DNA from: Chloroflexota bacterium
GTDB lineage: Bacteria; Chloroflexota; Dehalococcoidia; SAR202; UBA11138
Direction of reading: 5' to 3'
Length of the DNA stretch: 15,192 nucleotides
NCBI GenBank assembly: GCA_022566975.1
Contig: JADFHV010000014.1
Location: 1-15,192, forward strand
The translations under genes and the position numbers were made by a program. Below, piece by piece: positions 9,195-15,192 of the stretch. The notes under the pieces were generated by a model. It was not told where the DNA came from. It made no database searches and saw only the letters and a list, made by a program, of their open reading frames with translations. Every line of letters begins with the position of its first letter. Position 1 is the first letter of the stretch.

Positions 9195-9953
9195 ATGCCA
9201 ATCTCAAGGGACGGCGACCAAGTGCGAGCCTTGATAGTATCGGACGTTCACAGCAACCTGGAGGCCCTCCAGAGCGTGGTCCAGGACGCGGAGTCACAGG
9301 GTGGCTTCGACGAGATATGGTCTCTGGGCGACCTGGTCGGCTATGGTCCGGACCCGGTGGCATGTATCGACCTGATCCAGAGCTATGAGCACAAGGGTGT
9401 TGCCGGTAACCACGACCTCGCGTCCATCGGAAGGCTGAGCGTCGAAGCCTTCAACGCTCACGCGGCCCAGGCGAACCGCTGGACCGCTACCCAGCTCAGC
9501 GAGGAGCACTCGGAGTACCTGGGCTCCCTGCCGCTGAAGATGGAGCTGGACGAGTTTACCGTCGTCCATGGCAGCCCGAGGGACCCGGTGTGGGAGTACG
9601 TGGTATCGGTTGGAGCGGCCGTGGCCAGCTTCATGCACTTCGACACCTACTGGTGTCTGGTGGGCCACTCCCATATCCCGTTTCTCTGCCGGCCGGCGGA
9701 GAGTGGCGCCGTCTTTCTGGAGTTTCCGCTGGACTCCCCGGTCTCCCTCGGGTCCGACCGCCTGATCATCAACCCGGGCGGTGTGGGTCAGCCGCGCGAC
9801 GGTGACCCCAGGGCGAGCTATGCCGTGTACGACTCCGAGGCATCGTCGGTGGTGCATCGCAGGGTGGAGTATGACATCCCGGCTACCCAGGAGAAGATGC
9901 GGCAGCGGGGACTTCCCGAGTTCCTTATCGACCGGCTAGCGCTGGGGCGTTAG
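9195..9953 (+). CDS. Calcineurin-like metallophosphoesterase (YfcE-like)
   Basis: Binuclear-metal phosphoesterase with all motifs in order: DVHSN (D17, H19), GDLVGYGPDP (D46), GNHD (71-74), VVHGSP, GHSHIPF, and the closing NPGGVGQPRDGDPRASYAV. This arrangement is typical of predicted phosphodiesterases of the YfcE/MJ0936 type; the natural substrate is not known. Length is 252 residues. The ATG at 9195 is taken; a GTG at 9222 (VRALIVSDVHSN) is an equally reasonable start and closer to usual family N-termini. The gene lies 117 nt from divergent tsaE and 41 nt before the esterase gene. Confidence 0.92.
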   Translation: MPISRDGDQVRALIVSDVHSNLEALQSVVQDAESQGGFDEIWSLGDLVGYGPDPVACIDLIQSYEHKGVAGNHDLASIGRLSVEAFNAHAAQANRWTATQLSEEHSEYLGSLPLKMELDEFTVVHGSPRDPVWEYVVSVGAAVASFMHFDTYWCLVGHSHIPFLCRPAESGAVFLEFPLDSPVSLGSDRLIINPGGVGQPRDGDPRASYAVYDSEASSVVHRRVEYDIPATQEKMRQRGLPEFLIDRLALGR

Positions 9954-9994
9954 AGCGGCCTTCTTGCCCCTTCGACCAGATACCGGGTGTAGCC

Positions 9995-10693
9995 GTGGAA
10001 GCTCAGGAACATCAGGGCGACTCTCTACGGTACATTACCGTTGAGCCTGAGGGGTTCGATCAGCAGAGGCCGTATCCGATGATCGTACTGTTGCACGGCT
10101 TCGGGGCGAGTATGCGGGACCTCGCCGCTCTGAGCCCCGCCATCGAGCCCCACAGCTACGTCTATGTCTATCCCAACGCGCCCATAGAGATGCAGGTCGG
10201 CTACGGAATGACGGGCTATGCCTGGACCGGTCCGGGGCAGGACGGGCCGTCCGACGACGGCGATAGAGCCGAGTCCATGCTCGCCACTCTGGTCCAGGAG
10301 GTCACCGAGCGATACCGGGTAGCGCCGGGGAGGACGGTCCTCGGCGGCTTCTCCCAGGGCGGGATGATGACCTACCGCCTCGGCCTGCCCAACCCTGAGC
10401 TGTTCGGCGGCCTGGCGGTGCTCAGCGGCAGCGTCCGCGACCCGGACCGACTCAAAGAGAGGCTCCCGGCCGACCGAAACCAGGCCATATTTATCGCTCA
10501 CGGCACCGACGATGGGATGATCTCGGTGGAAGATGCCAGAGAGACGCGGCGCTTCCTGCGCGACGAAGGGTATGCGCCCGAGTACCGTGAATACCCCATG
10601 GGCCACGAGATCAGCCAGGATGTCATCCAGGACCTGAAGCTGTGGCTCCAGCGCGTCCTACCCCCTGAGCCGGCCTGCGTGCAGAGGCGTTGA
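9995..10693 (+). CDS. Serine alpha/beta-hydrolase, phospholipase/carboxylesterase type
   Basis: A 232-residue alpha/beta-hydrolase resembling the phospholipase/carboxylesterase (YpfH-like) family. The oxyanion region is LLHGFGAS, the nucleophile S120 lies in GGFSQGG, and D173 (AHGTDDGMIS) and H204 (YPMGHEIS) complete the triad. No signal peptide is seen, so a cytoplasmic esterase is likely; the substrate cannot be read from the sequence. It starts at a GTG without a clear ribosome-binding site, 41 nt after the phosphoesterase, and ends 35 nt before the dehydrogenase, so the three may be one transcript. Confidence 0.9.
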   Translation: MEAQEHQGDSLRYITVEPEGFDQQRPYPMIVLLHGFGASMRDLAALSPAIEPHSYVYVYPNAPIEMQVGYGMTGYAWTGPGQDGPSDDGDRAESMLATLVQEVTERYRVAPGRTVLGGFSQGGMMTYRLGLPNPELFGGLAVLSGSVRDPDRLKERLPADRNQAIFIAHGTDDGMISVEDARETRRFLRDEGYAPEYREYPMGHEISQDVIQDLKLWLQRVLPPEPACVQRR

Positions 10694-10728
10694 TCGTCGC
10701 TACCTGAGGGAATTGAGGAGGAGACACC

Positions 10729-11769
10729 GTGGCGAAGATGAACGCCGCCCTGTATGACGGGGCGGGGACGATGCGAGTGACCCAGATAGAAAGGCCGGTG
10801 CCTGGCCATGGCGACGCCATTATCCGCGTTCGGGCAGCCGGCATCTGCGGCTCCGACCTCTTGATGAATGCCGACAAGACCGAGCCCGACACGGTCCCGA
10901 CCGGCCACGAGGTGGCGGGGGAGATCGTGGAGACCGGCGAAGGCGTCGGTCCGTCGAGGATTGGCGAGCGGGTCGCCGTCGAGACCATCGGTCACGGGCT
11001 GGCTTGCACCAGTTGCTGGTACTGTCGCATGGGTCAGTTCAGACAGTGCCTGCATAAGGCGCCCAACGAGGGTGGCGGTTTCGCCGTTTTCATGAAGCGG
11101 CGCGCCATGGGCTGCTACCCGTTGCCCGATAGTCTGTCCTGGGAGGAGGGGGCCCTGGTAGAGCCCCTGGCGGTATCGGTCCACGCCCTCCGTCGGGGCG
11201 GGATTACCGGTGGCGAGACGGTGGCGGTCCTGGGTGCTGGCAGCATAGGACTTACGGCGGTGGCGGCGGCGCGGGCCATGGGGGCGGGCAAGATCCTTGC
11301 AACGGCACGCCACGAGCAGCAGGCGGCCCTGGCCAGGCGGCTGGGCGCTGACGCCGTGCTGCCTCCCGAGGGAGCCGCGTTATGGGAGGCGCTGGCCGAG
11401 ACCACCGACGGCCGCGGCGCGGACCTGACGGTCGAGACGGTCGGAGGCAACAGCGACGCCACACTGAAGCAGGCCATCGAGGTCACCCGAATGCAGGGCA
11501 GGATCGTCGTCCTCGGGGGCTTCCGTGTGCCCATCACGCTGGACTGGCTCGAGCCGCTCCTAAAGGAGCAGTCCGTAGTCTTCTCCTCCTGCTACAGCGT
11601 GATGGATGGCCGGCACGACTACGAGATCGCCATCGACCTGATGGCCTCGGGCAGGGTGCAACTCAAGCAGATGGTGACCCACAGGCTCCCGCTTGAGGAG
11701 ATTCAGAAGGGCTTCGACGCCGCCTACGACAAGTCCACAGGCTCCGTAAAGGTCCAGATATACCAGTGA
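10729..11769 (+). CDS. Zinc-dependent medium-chain alcohol dehydrogenase
   Basis: A 346-residue MDR-superfamily oxidoreductase. Catalytic zinc ligands are C40 (AGICGSD) and H60-E61 (PTGHEVAGEI). The structural zinc lobe has C93, C96, C99 and C107. The Rossmann glycine motif VLGAGSIGL follows near residue 168 and VETVGG lies downstream. The layout is that of threonine, sorbitol or butanediol dehydrogenases; the exact substrate is not assigned. The GTG start has GAGGAG five bases upstream, one of the best ribosome-binding sites in the window. It is the last gene before a convergent intergenic region. Confidence 0.92.
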   Translation: MAKMNAALYDGAGTMRVTQIERPVPGHGDAIIRVRAAGICGSDLLMNADKTEPDTVPTGHEVAGEIVETGEGVGPSRIGERVAVETIGHGLACTSCWYCRMGQFRQCLHKAPNEGGGFAVFMKRRAMGCYPLPDSLSWEEGALVEPLAVSVHALRRGGITGGETVAVLGAGSIGLTAVAAARAMGAGKILATARHEQQAALARRLGADAVLPPEGAALWEALAETTDGRGADLTVETVGGNSDATLKQAIEVTRMQGRIVVLGGFRVPITLDWLEPLLKEQSVVFSSCYSVMDGRHDYEIAIDLMASGRVQLKQMVTHRLPLEEIQKGFDAAYDKSTGSVKVQIYQ

Positions 11770-11784
11770 GGTTGTCCGTCGTCG

Positions 11785-11801
11785 CAGAAGCGCTGCTTCT
11801 G
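11785..11801. terminator. Perfect hairpin in the convergent intergenic gap
   Basis: CAGAAGC (11785-11791) and GCTTCTG (11795-11801) form a perfect 7-bp stem with a 3-nt loop, 16 nt after the dehydrogenase stop. There is no T-run on either strand. It may end transcription in a factor-assisted way or stabilise the 3' end. The rest of 11802-11939 shows no gene. Confidence 0.4.
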
Positions 11802-11939
11802 GCCCTGCTGCCGGCAGTGTAGAAGGCCGAGCGGGGAGGGGAAGGCTCTTTTCCCGTTTGTGGTGTCCGACCCTCAAAGGGAGGAAGCGATAAGGGAGCC
11901 CTGCACTATGAAACAGAGTCACAAGACAGGACCAGGACG

Positions 11940-12641
11940 CTAGTCGCTTTTGCCAGCCTCCTCCGGTGGCTGAGACTCCTCGGCCTCTCCGGCTTCTTCG
12001 GTCTCGGCGGGCCCCTCATCGGTCTGGGGAGGGGGTCGAAACTGGTCGCTGAGCCAGCGTTTCAGGGAGTCGAGGGACGGTGGCGCCACGTAGAAGACCT
12101 GGATGTCCGACGGGAACTGGACTCGGTGGTCTTCGCGTACGAATATGGCGCCCGACTCGCCCTCCTTCAGGGTCTCATCGACACGGGTACCGATGTGCTC
12201 CCAGCGTAGCTTTGTGGTCTCCTGATACCCGTCCACCGCCGTCTTGTGTACCTTCTCGCTGACCAGGCCGACGGAGATGCAGCGCTGCCAGTCGGCGCTC
12301 TCCTCCACCAGGGCCTGGTCCTCGGTCGCCTCCAGGCGAGCGCCTGAGCTGCACAGGGCCTGGATGAACGCGCACCCCTTGGGGTTCAGCATCTGAAGCA
12401 GGTCCATGCCCTCGTCCCCGTCACTGAACACCATCTCGTGGTAGACGTGGGTGACGGTCCCCAGGGAGCGCTCGAGGTTGTTGATATGGTCCCGTACCTC
12501 GGACCAGTAGCCGTCCAGGAGCTGCTGGACCTCGTCCGGCGCGTTGGGCCCGACCATGAAGCTGGGCACCAGGAACAGCTTCCTCTTACCCGCGTACTGA
12601 CCCGCGTCGGGCTTGGGCATCTGGCTGAGTGGCGTGGTCAT
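11940..12641 (-). CDS. Conserved protein of unknown function, acidic C-terminal tail
   Basis: A 233-residue protein that I do not assign to a named family; I have the impression of relatives in other Chloroflexota. Its N-terminus (KRKLFLVPSFMVGPNAP) leads into a helical core with WSEVRDHINNLERSLG and VTHVYHEMVF. A compact C-terminal domain with GESGAIFVREDHRVQFP and VFYVAPPSLDSLKRWLSDQF follows. The last 33 or so residues are a low-complexity tail rich in Glu, Pro and Thr. No signal peptide, membrane segment or metal site is evident. The C-terminal region faintly recalls release-factor-like (eRF1-type) domains, which is only an impression. The ATG at 12641 has a weak ribosome-binding site. 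Confidence 0.72.
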   Translation of the reverse strand: MTTPLSQMPKPDAGQYAGKRKLFLVPSFMVGPNAPDEVQQLLDGYWSEVRDHINNLERSLGTVTHVYHEMVFSDGDEGMDLLQMLNPKGCAFIQALCSSGARLEATEDQALVEESADWQRCISVGLVSEKVHKTAVDGYQETTKLRWEHIGTRVDETLKEGESGAIFVREDHRVQFPSDIQVFYVAPPSLDSLKRWLSDQFRPPPQTDEGPAETEEAGEAEESQPPEEAGKSD

Positions 12642-12674
12642 CTATGATTTGCTCTGTTGGTCGACCTGCCCGCT

Positions 12675-12743
12675 CCCTTCGTCAAGCTCAGGACAGGCCC
12701 TTCGGCAGACTCAGGGCAGGCCCTTCGTCAAGCTCAGGACAGG
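12675..12743 (+). repeat. Three tandem copies of a 23-nt dispersed repeat
   Basis: Units lie at 12675-12697, 12698-12720 and 12721-12743 with no spacer. Units 1 and 3 are identical (CCCTTCGTCAAGCTCAGG plus CAGG after one A); unit 2 differs at four positions. A fourth, inverted copy lies at 2182-2204. The sequence resembles the TTCGACAAGCTCAGG-type repeat scattered in many environmental bacterial genomes. The surrounding gap, 12642-12804, holds no other gene; a G-rich tail at 12744-12780 resembles the module after copy A. Confidence 0.85.
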
Positions 12744-12804
12744 CTTTAACCTTCGCCCGCTTGCAGGGGAGGGGAAAGAAGATTCTCTCGCTCGCCGGCG
12801 CGGC

Positions 12805-13005
12805 TCACTCGATCTTCTCCAGACGGGCCGCGCATACCTTGTACTCGGGAATCTTGGAGTTCGGGTCGAACGCGGCGATGGGCTTCATGTCGGGGTCCTT
12901 GCAGAGCTGCGGCACGTATGACCCCGACGCGTTGACCGCGTCCAGCACCGAGGCGCCCTCCGGCACCTCGATATCGTGTCCGTTTATAGCCAGCGTTATG
13001 GTCAT
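12805..13005 (-). CDS. Short 2Fe-2S ferredoxin-like protein, only two cysteines
   Basis: A 66-residue protein whose first 40 residues (MTITLAINGHDIEVPEGASV, then LDAV and YVPQLCKDPDMKP) match the N-terminal beta-grasp of 2Fe-2S proteins such as NuoG and related dehydrogenase subunits. Cysteines are only C35 and C58 (KVCAARLEKIE); the usual motif has four, so it cannot hold a normal 2Fe-2S cluster by itself. It may be a truncated domain, a protein that shares a cluster between subunits, or a beta-grasp protein with another job. The ATG overlaps the stop of the nuclease-like gene as ATGA. A tandem repeat lies downstream. Confidence 0.7.
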   Translation of the reverse strand: MTITLAINGHDIEVPEGASVLDAVNASGSYVPQLCKDPDMKPIAAFDPNSKIPEYKVCAARLEKIE

Positions 13006-13595
13006 GGCGTGTGTTCCGTGTCATCTTCCGGAGTCAATCTGCGTACCCACATACCGACCCAGGCGTAGGGAAATCTTTCATCGATACCATCGAAAGAAAC
13101 TTTCTCAAGGCCGACCTGTTCGTAGAGAGTCGTGACAGCGATCTGCTCAGACATCATCTCGTGCACGGTTTCGAACTTTTTGTGGTGCGTTCTGGTTGCT
13201 GCAAACCCCACCGTGAGCAACCCAACTCTCTTGTCATCCTTCTCGAACATTTGGTTTAGCTTATCAAGATCGGTGACAGCTTGCTGGTACCCTTGACCGG
13301 GCCATAGCAGTTTGAACTCTAGGAAGAGATATTCCTTAGTGCGTGGCAACAGGATTCCGAAGTCAGGGCGTCGCGACGCCGAGCCAGAGCCGTAGCTGTC
13401 AAGCTCTACGTGGAAACCCGCCAGCCTCCAATGCATTGCGAACGACGCCTGTACCTGCACCTCACGCTCTTCTCCCAAGGAAATCTTGTCTTTCTCCGTA
13501 ACAAGTCGTTGCAGCGCTCGTTGTCGACTCTCTTGCCTCAGTCCGTCGCATGCCGCGCCAAAAAGCAAGCCTAATTCGCGCGTATAAGTGGTCAC
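13002..13595 (-). CDS. Putative PD-(D/E)XK nuclease-like protein beside an antitoxin gene
   Basis: A 197-residue protein of no family I can name. The centre has RRPDFGILLPRTKEYLFLEF followed by K: P77-D78 and, 14 residues later, E93-x-K95, the spacing and strand context of a PD-(D/E)XK nuclease core. The helix around E42-E45 could give the extra acidic residue. The N-terminus is helical and basic, and the C-terminus has FPYAWVGMWVRRL. Base composition is near 50 percent GC, well below its neighbours, so it was probably acquired. It starts at a GTG 7 nt after the antitoxin stop, without a clear ribosome-binding site, and ends overlapping the ferredoxin-like gene. A toxin or defence role is inferred from context only. 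Confidence 0.7.
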   Translation of the reverse strand: MTTYTRELGLLFGAACDGLRQESRQRALQRLVTEKDKISLGEEREVQVQASFAMHWRLAGFHVELDSYGSGSASRRPDFGILLPRTKEYLFLEFKLLWPGQGYQQAVTDLDKLNQMFEKDDKRVGLLTVGFAATRTHHKKFETVHEMMSEQIAVTTLYEQVGLEKVSFDGIDERFPYAWVGMWVRRLTPEDDTEHTP

Positions 13596-13602
13596 GACCG
13601 CG

Positions 13603-13806
13603 CTATCTCGACGCGGTACTGCGCCATTTCTTCTCGAGCCTCTCCTTGACCACTTCGAGAGGCTTCGTGGGCTCGTCTCGCCTTTCGGCGATGACGGTCA
13701 GGTCCTTTAAGTCCTCAATAAGCTCCTCGTATTCCTTAACCGGAAGCAGAACGGACTCCTTCTTGCCCTTTTCGTTCACCACGAAGCGTCTGTTGGCTCC
13801 AGCCAT
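13603..13806 (-). CDS. Phd/RelB-type antitoxin
   Basis: A 67-residue protein. RRFVVNEKGKKESVLLPVKE followed by YEELIEDLKDLTVIAERRDE is the pattern of antitoxins that partner RelE/ParE toxins: an N-terminal DNA-binding and dimer part, then a helix and a flexible tail (EPTKPLEVVKERLEKKW) that would wrap a toxin. The ATG at 13806 is chosen by family length. No RelE-like gene follows; the next gene, 7 nt on, encodes a nuclease-fold protein instead. Either this is a new pairing or the antitoxin has lost its partner. Composition is lower in GC than surrounding housekeeping genes. Confidence 0.82.
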   Translation of the reverse strand: MAGANRRFVVNEKGKKESVLLPVKEYEELIEDLKDLTVIAERRDEPTKPLEVVKERLEKKWRSTASR

Positions 13807-13863
13807 CGTCGAACGTTCCCTTCGTATCCTAAGGTCCGCCGGTGTCAAGTTACGTCTATTATG
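13807..13863 (-). promoter_or_regulatory. Antitoxin promoter region with palindrome
   Basis: On the minus strand a perfect TTGACA (13848-13843) is followed after 16 bp by a poor -10, TACGAA (13826-13821). Upstream, CATAAT (13863-13858) is a better -10 without a good -35. The perfect palindrome GAACGTTC (13811-13818) lies just before the ATG and may be an operator for autoregulation, as is usual for antitoxin genes. Confidence 0.35.
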
Positions 13864-13890
13864 ACAGTTCCGGCCGAGTTCACCGAGTCT

Positions 13891-14015
13891 GTCATTCTGA
13901 GGAGCACAGCGACGAAGAATCCAGGGCCGTTGTCTACCCAGGCCGCGTCGCCTTATCCAAGCTACGCCGCCCGACGTCCAGACCCCTTTGGATTCTTCCC
14001 TTCGTTCAGAATGAC
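13891..14015. mobile_element. MITE-like inverted-repeat element
   Basis: A 125-bp element begins GTCATTCTGA and ends TCAGAATGAC, perfect 10-bp terminal inverted repeats. Inside these, GAAGAATCCA on the left matches TGGATTCTTC on the right, so the arms extend imperfectly to about 33-36 bp. It encodes no protein. The sequence is of the GTCATTCTGAGCGAAG type dispersed in many bacterial genomes. A target duplication is not clear. It fills the middle of the 317-nt gap 13807-14123, in which no gene is seen. Confidence 0.75.
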
Positions 14016-14112
14016 ACCGAATGGAGCGTCCTACCTGCCGAACTCCGGCGCTTCCCACAGGGTTACTTTCAGCGTTTCGAACAGTCCGTCCCGAGACGCC
14101 TACTGGCTAGAG

Positions 14113-14147
14113 AAAAGGCCCGTCTACTCCAGCCGACTGTAGACAAG
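14113..14147 (-). terminator. Possible terminator overlapping the DUF3830 stop
   Basis: On the minus strand CTTGTCTAC (14147-14139) pairs with GTAGACGGG (14127-14119) over nine positions, two of them G-U, with an 11-nt loop. CC and a run of four T follow. The hairpin includes the DUF3830 stop codon at 14126-14124. Confidence 0.4.
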
Positions 14148-14609
14148 CCGCTCGTCGACGAATCCCTCCCGCCAGATGCTGTCGCACGCCGCCGCCATCG
14201 CCTCAAAGTTTTCGGTGATCCGCGCGAAGACGTTGCCCGGAACGAATCCCGTCGCCGGGCTCAGTAACAAGTTGTTGGGCGCGTAGAAGAGCGCCAGGTC
14301 TACCATACCGACCCGGTCGGCCGTCTTGGCCAGCTCAGGCTGTTTCACGTGGCCGGGCGGGAACCGGAAATAGACGACGTCGCCCGCGGCGGGGGCGATG
14401 GTGGAGTTCTCCTGGCCAGGCTCCGACTCGGCGAAGGGCGCCACCAGGCAGTAGACCTCGTTGCTGGCGTACTTGGCGTGGTAGGCCTGGCCGCCGACGG
14501 GCATGGCAGCCCACATCGCCTCGCACGTCTTGGGTGCTCTGTCATCCAGAAGCTCCGCGACGCAGCGCACCCCGCGCTTCTCGAGGACTATCTCCATCTT
14601 TCGGACCAT
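14124..14609 (-). CDS. DUF3830 family protein, cyclophilin-like fold
   Basis: A 161-residue protein matching the DUF3830 pattern: a beta-hairpin start (MEIVLEKRGVRCVAELLDD), then RAPKTCEAMWAAMPVGGQAY with H44 in YHAKYASNEV, GDVVYFRFPPG, and a long C-terminal helix. The fold is cyclophilin-like but the function is unknown; such genes are often found near amide- or organic-acid-metabolising enzymes and racemases. The ATG has AGGAG seven bases upstream. It lies 22 nt after the maleate-isomerase-family gene, in one transcription unit. Confidence 0.83.
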   Translation of the reverse strand: MVRKMEIVLEKRGVRCVAELLDDRAPKTCEAMWAAMPVGGQAYHAKYASNEVYCLVAPFAESEPGQENSTIAPAAGDVVYFRFPPGHVKQPELAKTADRVGMVDLALFYAPNNLLLSPATGFVPGNVFARITENFEAMAAACDSIWREGFVDERLVYSRLE

Positions 14610-14631
14610 GTGTGGGCTCCTGTGGAAACCG

Positions 14632-15192
14632 CTATTTGGCCGCGGCAGCCTGTCTGGCGAAAAGCGAGCCCCGTCCCTCGGCTACGGGCTCACGCCCGAT
14701 GAGCTGAAGGGCGTGCCACCCGGTAACCTGATTGGCGCTGAGCACGGGTTTGCCCAGCCGTGACTCGATGTCGTCCAGTATGGCTCCAATTCTCTGTCCG
14801 GTGCAGCCGACGAAAACCGCCTCGGCCTCTGGGCGGTCGGCCTCCTCGGCGGCACGCCTGATCCGCTCGGGCGGCACGATAGAATGGTCCTCGGGCAGGT
14901 TCAGGGCGACGCTGCTGACGATTTCGAAGCCATGGGCGGTCAGGAAGTCGATGAAGGCGGCCTCCACGTCGGGCATGTATGGCGAGGCCAGGGCCAGGCG
15001 TCGCACGCCCAGTGATTTGAGCGCCTTGACCATAGCCGTGCTGGTAGTCGTCGCCGGCAGCCCGGTGGCTCGCGTGATTCGCTGGTTGATCTCCTCGTCT
15101 GAGCCGAAGCCTCGGACGAAGCTGACCGTGGTGCAGTAGTAGGCGAAGCAGTCGGGCGAGTAACGCATCAGTCGCCGGGCGGCCTCCTCGAT
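14632..15192 (-). CDS. Maleate isomerase / Asp-Glu racemase family protein, 5' end outside window
   Basis: The frame stays open to the right edge (IEEAARRLMRYSP...), so the N-terminus lies outside. What remains matches the C-terminal two thirds of the maleate cis-trans isomerase/arylmalonate decarboxylase group of the Asp/Glu racemase superfamily. Both catalytic cysteines appear to be present, in FAYYCTTVSFV and in FVGCTGQRIG. TGLPATTTSTAMVKAL, LASPYMPDVE and KPVLSANQVTGWHALQLIG are also typical. Such enzymes interconvert or decarboxylate small dicarboxylic acids through a cysteine-stabilised enolate; the substrate here cannot be told. With DUF3830 it suggests catabolism of an organic acid or cyclic amide. 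Confidence 0.88.
   Translation of the reverse strand: MEEAARRLMRYSPDCFAYYCTTVSFVRGFGSDEEINQRITRATGLPATTTSTAMVKALKSLGVRRLALASPYMPDVEAAFIDFLTAHGFEIVSSVALNLPEDHSIVPPERIRRAAEEADRPEAEAVFVGCTGQRIGAILDDIESRLGKPVLSANQVTGWHALQLIGREPVAEGRGSLFARQAAAAK

Noticed and set aside
10045..10065. GGTTCGATC, another T-loop-like string
   Set aside because: It lies inside the esterase reading frame and has no pairing partners.
11909..11944. An 11-codon ORF starting ATGAAACAG with AGGGAG upstream
   Set aside because: Too short to judge, no known family, and it runs into the 3' end of the convergent gene.
12675..12743. A short CRISPR array
   Set aside because: The 23-nt units abut with no spacers and the unit occurs alone elsewhere; no cas gene is near.
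13807..14058. An N-terminal extension of the antitoxin reading back into the inverted-repeat element
   Set aside because: The frame is open, but the extension is composed of the repeat and does not resemble any antitoxin; the ATG at 13806 fits the family.

Overview
The window looks like chromosomal DNA from a high-GC, GTG/TTG-start-rich bacterium, most probably a Chloroflexota (Dehalococcoidia or SAR202-like) genome. This rests on the gene set (membrane pyrophosphatase, translin-family protein, a charged hypothetical of a kind I associate with Chloroflexota), on overall base composition, and on the type of short dispersed repeats. It is an inference: there is no rRNA or other marker here to settle it.

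Layout. 1-6908 is a long minus-strand block: mnmA, a DinB-fold protein, rnhB, yraN, a two-domain thiE, a translin-family gene, and hppA running off the left edge. The centre (6909-9194) is housekeeping: rsfS (plus strand, with a near-consensus promoter that appears to give a leaderless mRNA) converges on a minus-strand cluster tsaE-tsaB-ndk. From 9195 to 11769 three plus-strand genes follow: a calcineurin-like phosphoesterase, a serine esterase and a zinc-dependent medium-chain dehydrogenase. They converge on minus-strand genes occupying 11940-15192.

The right part is accessory. A maleate isomerase/Asp-Glu racemase-family gene (cut by the window edge) and a DUF3830 gene form a pair. Next come a 125-bp MITE-like inverted-repeat element and a visibly lower-GC two-gene module: a Phd/RelB-type antitoxin gene followed 7 nt later by a gene for a PD-(D/E)XK-like protein. 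The second gene overlaps by ATGA with a 66-residue, two-cysteine ferredoxin-like gene. Beyond three tandem 23-nt repeats lies a conserved protein of unknown function. The antitoxin plus nuclease-fold pair is the best candidate for an undescribed system.

How the genes work together. MnmA modifies tRNA wobble uridines, TsaE and TsaB support t6A tRNA modification, RsfS controls ribosome subunit joining, Ndk balances nucleotides, and RNase HII removes ribonucleotides from DNA. HppA couples pyrophosphate hydrolysis to ion pumping and ThiE makes thiamine phosphate. Small dispersed repeats (a 23-nt unit joined to a C/G-rich hairpin) sit between genes, and one copy forms the 3' end of the translin gene. 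No tRNA, rRNA, CRISPR array, transposase or riboswitch was recognised.
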